From: Paraburkholderia sabiae | GTDB lineage: Bacteria; Pseudomonadota; Gammaproteobacteria; Burkholderiales; Burkholderiaceae | Direction: 5' to 3' | DNA: 64,000 nt | Assembly (NCBI RefSeq): GCF_030412785.1 | Contig: NZ_CP125295.1 | Coordinates: 3,162,001 to 3,226,000, forward strand | Shown here: positions 61,491 through 64,000 of the stretch, in pieces | Position numbering within the stretch: position 1 is the first letter of the stretch | How the letters are laid out: every line of letters starts with the position of its first letter | The notes under the pieces: model-generated | What the model was told of the DNA's origin: nothing | Databases searched by the model: none | What the model saw: the letters and a program-made list of their open reading frames with translations, nothing else | Made by a program: the position numbers and the translations under genes

Positions 61491-62036
61491 GCTGGCATCC
61501 GCGTTTTCGTGTCGGTCTTTTAGCGTTGCCCCTGTGCGGGGCGGCACCTACTTTTCTTTGCAGCGGCAAAGAAAAGTAGGCAAAAGAAAGCCGCTCTTGA
61601 ACCTCCGGTGCCTGCCTGGATACCGCTTCGGCATGCCGCCGTTGAGCTATCGCGCAGCGACCTCCGCACTCTGTAGAACGCCCGCAGTCAACCGCGCACG
61701 GCGCGAAAGCCCCACACACAATCTCGAGCACATACCGCCGCAATCAATCCGACGGCAACACACAAAAACAAATCGACCGAATGTGCCCCAAGCGAATGTC
61801 ATCTTTCGCGCCGCGCGCGGTTGACTACGGGCGGTCTACGGAGTGTTTGCGTCGCTACGCTACAGCTCAAAGGACATGTGCTGTAGCGTTATCCTGGCAG
61901 GCACTGGAGGTTCAAAAGCGGCTTTCTTTGGTTACTTTCTTTGCCGCGGCAAAGAAAGTAACTGCCGCCCCGCACAGGGGCAACGCTAATAGACCAACGA
62001 CACAAAGCGGATGCCAGCGACACAAAGCGGATGCCA
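61491..62036. repeat. Inverted-repeat element, copy C (MITE-like)
   Basis: Ends GCTGGCATCCGC (61491-61502) and the inverse GCGGATGCCAGC (62007-62018); the right end is part of an exact 20-bp tandem duplication (62001-62020 and 62021-62040). Subterminal hairpins: 61547-61580, with the usual CCTACTTTTCTTTGC arms, and 61931-61962, where both arms have changed together to GTTACTTTCTTTGCC / GGCAAAGAAAGTAAC. The centre is in the same orientation as copy A. The region up to the chemoreceptor gene (62041-62222) holds nothing else recognised. Confidence 0.87.
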
Positions 62037-62222
62037 GCGAAAACCCAAAAATCAAAACCCAAAAAGGCAGAGCCGCGCCACAAGCCAAACCCTCATACAA
62101 ATAAATGAAAGGGTCAGTTAGGGGTTTCCCCGCCTTATGCGCAAACGGTAGCGCGCCGTAAACGCACTTGGCAGTGCCACAAGCACCGCTGCAACAAAAC
62201 CCGCTGAAAGCAAATCCAAACC

Positions 62223-63764
62223 ATGACACTGAACAAAAAACTCGCCTCGATGATCGCGATCCTCTGGATCGGCCTCGTCCTCATCGGTGCGTTCGGCGCG
62301 TGGCAAAGCCGCTCGTCGATGATCGCCGACCGCCGCGATCAGCTGACCACACTCGTCGAGCAGGCCCATTCGATCGCCAACCGCTACTACACGCTGTCGC
62401 AAGAACACGTGATGAGCGAAGCCGATGCCAAAAAGCAGGCGCTCGACACGATCGCCGCAATCCGCTACGGCACTGACGGCTATTTCTCCGTCAACGACTC
62501 GCAGCCAGTCATGCTGATGCATCCGTTCAAACAGGCGCTCGTCGGCAAGAACCTGTCCGGCTTCACGGACCCGGCGGGCAATCATCTGTTCGTCGATATC
62601 GTCAATGCCGCAGCTCAAGGCAAAGGCGGCTTCGTCGATTACCTGTGGTCGAAGCCGGGCAGCGACACGCCCGTTCCCAAGACCAGCTACGCAATGCGCT
62701 TCGCGCCGTGGGACTGGGTGCTCGTCACGGGCATGTACATGGACGACGTGCAGAAAGCGTTCTACACCCATCTGCTGAGCTGGCTCGCGATCACCTTCGT
62801 GCTCGGCGCCATCGCGACCGTCGTGATGGTGCTCGTGTTGCGCAGCATAAAGAGCACGCTCGGTGGCGATCTGGAAGTGGCCGTCGAAGCGACGCAACGC
62901 ATTGCGCGCGGCGATCTCGCAACGCCCGTGCCGCTCGCGAACAACGACCGCGGCAGTCTGCTGCACGCGCTGCACACAATGCAGAAGGGTCTCGTCGAAA
63001 CCGTGTCGCGCGTGCGCACCGGCACCGAGAACATCAACGTCGGCGCGAGCGAAATCGCCGCAGGCAACACGGATCTCTCGCAGCGCACGGAAGAACAGGC
63101 GGCCGCACTCGTGCAAACGGCGTCGAGCATGGACGAGATGACGTCGAACGTGAAGCAGAACGCCGATAGCGCGGCGACGGCAGCCGGCCTCGCCAGCGAA
63201 GCCGCCGATATCGCGAAGCGCGGCAGCCGCGTCGTCGACGACGTGGTCCGCACGATGGGCGACATCACGAATAGTTCGAAGCAGATCGGCGACATCATCG
63301 GCGTGATCGACGGCATCGCGTTCCAGACCAACATCCTCGCGCTCAACGCGGCCGTCGAAGCGGCCCGCGCGGGCGAACAGGGCCGCGGCTTCGCGGTCGT
63401 CGCGGCGGAAGTGCGCAGCCTCGCGCAACGCTCGGCGACGGCGGCCAAAGAGATCAAGGCGCTGATCGAAACGTCGACGGGCAGCGTCGAGGAAGGCGCA
63501 TCGCTCGTCGCGAACGCGGGCTCGACGATGGGCGAGATCGTCGCGTCGGTGCGCCGCGTGAACGAGATTCTCGAGGAAATCAGCCATGCATCGCGCGAAC
63601 AGAGCGCGGGCATCGAGCAGGTGAACCGCGCTGTCGGCGAGATGGATCAGGTGACCCAGCAGAACGCCGCGCTCGTCGAACAGGCCGCCGCCGCCGCGCA
63701 TTCGCTGAAGGATCAGGTCGGCGTGTTGCGCGAAGCGATTTCGAGCTTCTCGCTGCCCGCCTGA
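62223..63764 (+). CDS. Methyl-accepting chemotaxis protein with single Cache sensor
   Basis: 513 aa. First membrane helix (about 9-29), periplasmic single-Cache (sCache_2) domain (about 33-185: [65 protein letters not shown]), second helix (about 188-210), HAMP (about 211-263), then the cytoplasmic signalling rod with the conserved hairpin tip [37 protein letters not shown] (centre near 370). sCache_2 domains bind small carboxylates such as pyruvate or C2-C3 acids. It is transcribed alone, with a terminator after it. Ligand unknown. Confidence 0.93.
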   Translation: MTLNKKLASMIAILWIGLVLIGAFGAWQSRSSMIADRRDQLTTLVEQAHSIANRYYTLSQEHVMSEADAKKQALDTIAAIRYGTDGYFSVNDSQPVMLMHPFKQALVGKNLSGFTDPAGNHLFVDIVNAAAQGKGGFVDYLWSKPGSDTPVPKTSYAMRFAPWDWVLVTGMYMDDVQKAFYTHLLSWLAITFVLGAIATVVMVLVLRSIKSTLGGDLEVAVEATQRIARGDLATPVPLANNDRGSLLHALHTMQKGLVETVSRVRTGTENINVGASEIAAGNTDLSQRTEEQAAALVQTASSMDEMTSNVKQNADSAATAAGLASEAADIAKRGSRVVDDVVRTMGDITNSSKQIGDIIGVIDGIAFQTNILALNAAVEAARAGEQGRGFAVVAAEVRSLAQRSATAAKEIKALIETSTGSVEEGASLVANAGSTMGEIVASVRRVNEILEEISHASREQSAGIEQVNRAVGEMDQVTQQNAALVEQAAAAAHSLKDQVGVLREAISSFSLPA

Positions 63765-63794
63765 TCGGGCTGTGCTCTCACCGCAATAACCGAA

Positions 63795-63826
63795 AAAGAA
63801 GGCGCCCCACAGAGGGCGCCTCTTCA
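63795..63826 (+). terminator. Terminator of the chemoreceptor gene
   Basis: GGCGCCC (63801-63807), loop CACAGA, GGGCGCC (63814-63820), extended by AAGA / TCTT pairing. It lies 36 bp after the stop. The remaining bases to 64000 show no gene. Confidence 0.65.
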
Positions 63827-64000
63827 ACACGCCGCGTCGGAGACGACGCATAGGTTGAACGGGCGACCACGCGCCCGTTTTCAAAACCGCCCCGCTTTCG
63901 CCGCGTAGACGCCTCTCCGGCGTCGCCCCGCACGCAAAAACCTTCCGCGAAGCTCGCGTCGAGATTACGTTCTTATTACAATCCGTCTACACTCACTGTG

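Noticed and set aside
13538..62036. CRISPR array or integron reading of the repeats
   Set aside because: Only three dispersed ~0.54-kb copies with long inverted arms; no short regular direct repeats with unique spacers and no integrase.

Overview
This is GC-rich chromosomal DNA from a beta-proteobacterium of the Burkholderiaceae, most likely Paraburkholderia or Caballeronia. The call rests on Burkholderia-type trimeric porins, an IclR/thiolase pca pair, a complete C-P lyase operon in the burkholderial phnF-DUF1045-phnN / phnGHIJKLM layout, an AAHS aromatic-acid transporter and family-typical small proteins. Coding density is high. No rRNA, tRNA or CRISPR array was seen.

Layout. 0-4 kb: end of a DUF2917 gene, pcaF with divergent pcaR, and an M20 amidohydrolase. 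4-12.3 kb: C-P lyase locus, two divergent, tightly overlapping operons around a 20-bp palindrome. 12.6-17 kb: an orphan amino-acid binding protein, a ~0.54-kb inverted-repeat element (copy A), an AstE/aspartoacylase-like enzyme and a porin. 17-18.4 kb: a hicAB-like module with a 46-bp palindrome, and small genes. 18.4-22.3 kb: a 3-hydroxyaspartate locus (ammonia-lyase, LysR, D-threo-3-hydroxyaspartate/D-serine dehydratase-like enzyme, DauR/YheO-type regulator). 22.4-31.3 kb: Tat-exported beta-carbonic anhydrase, small proteins, a DTG-containing lipoprotein, glycogen phosphorylase, a DHA2 exporter and L-threonine aldolase. 31.4-38.6 kb: a binding protein translationally coupled to a CHASE-PAS-GGDEF-EAL protein, a CPBP protease and an AAHS transporter. 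38.6-39.5 kb: AT-rich gap with a strong terminator that no recognised gene explains. 39.5-46.5 kb: OFA-family transporter, then an mxaRSACKL-like set of dehydrogenase-maturation genes with no dehydrogenase beside it. 46.5-55.8 kb: a small secreted protein, a TPR/glycosyltransferase-like protein, then an aromatic amine dehydrogenase operon (aauBEDA, two c-type cytochromes, an aldehyde dehydrogenase) and a porin. 55.9-62 kb: an EAL remnant and a three-gene 2-aminoethylphosphonate (AEP) biosynthesis operon (pepM-nucleotidyltransferase fusion, ppd, phnW-type transaminase), bracketed by copies B and C of the element. 62.2-63.8 kb: a Cache-type chemoreceptor.

How the genes work together. The window encodes both phosphonate destruction (C-P lyase, for phosphorus supply) and phosphonate synthesis (PEP to phosphonopyruvate to phosphonoacetaldehyde to AEP, with a fused nucleotidyltransferase that may activate AEP with a nucleotide). 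The aau operon should oxidise aromatic amines in the periplasm through a tryptophan tryptophylquinone (TTQ) cofactor, pass electrons to cytochromes c, and send the aldehyde to the NAD-dependent dehydrogenase. The pca genes and AAHS carrier suit an aromatic-compound degrader.

The most unusual features are: the phosphonate-biosynthesis operon framed by two oppositely oriented copies of a MITE-like element whose arms co-vary; the PepM-nucleotidyltransferase fusion; the orphan mxa-type maturation cluster 2.5 kb from a TTQ dehydrogenase operon that lacks mauG; and a cytochrome in that operon with no methionine after its haem site.
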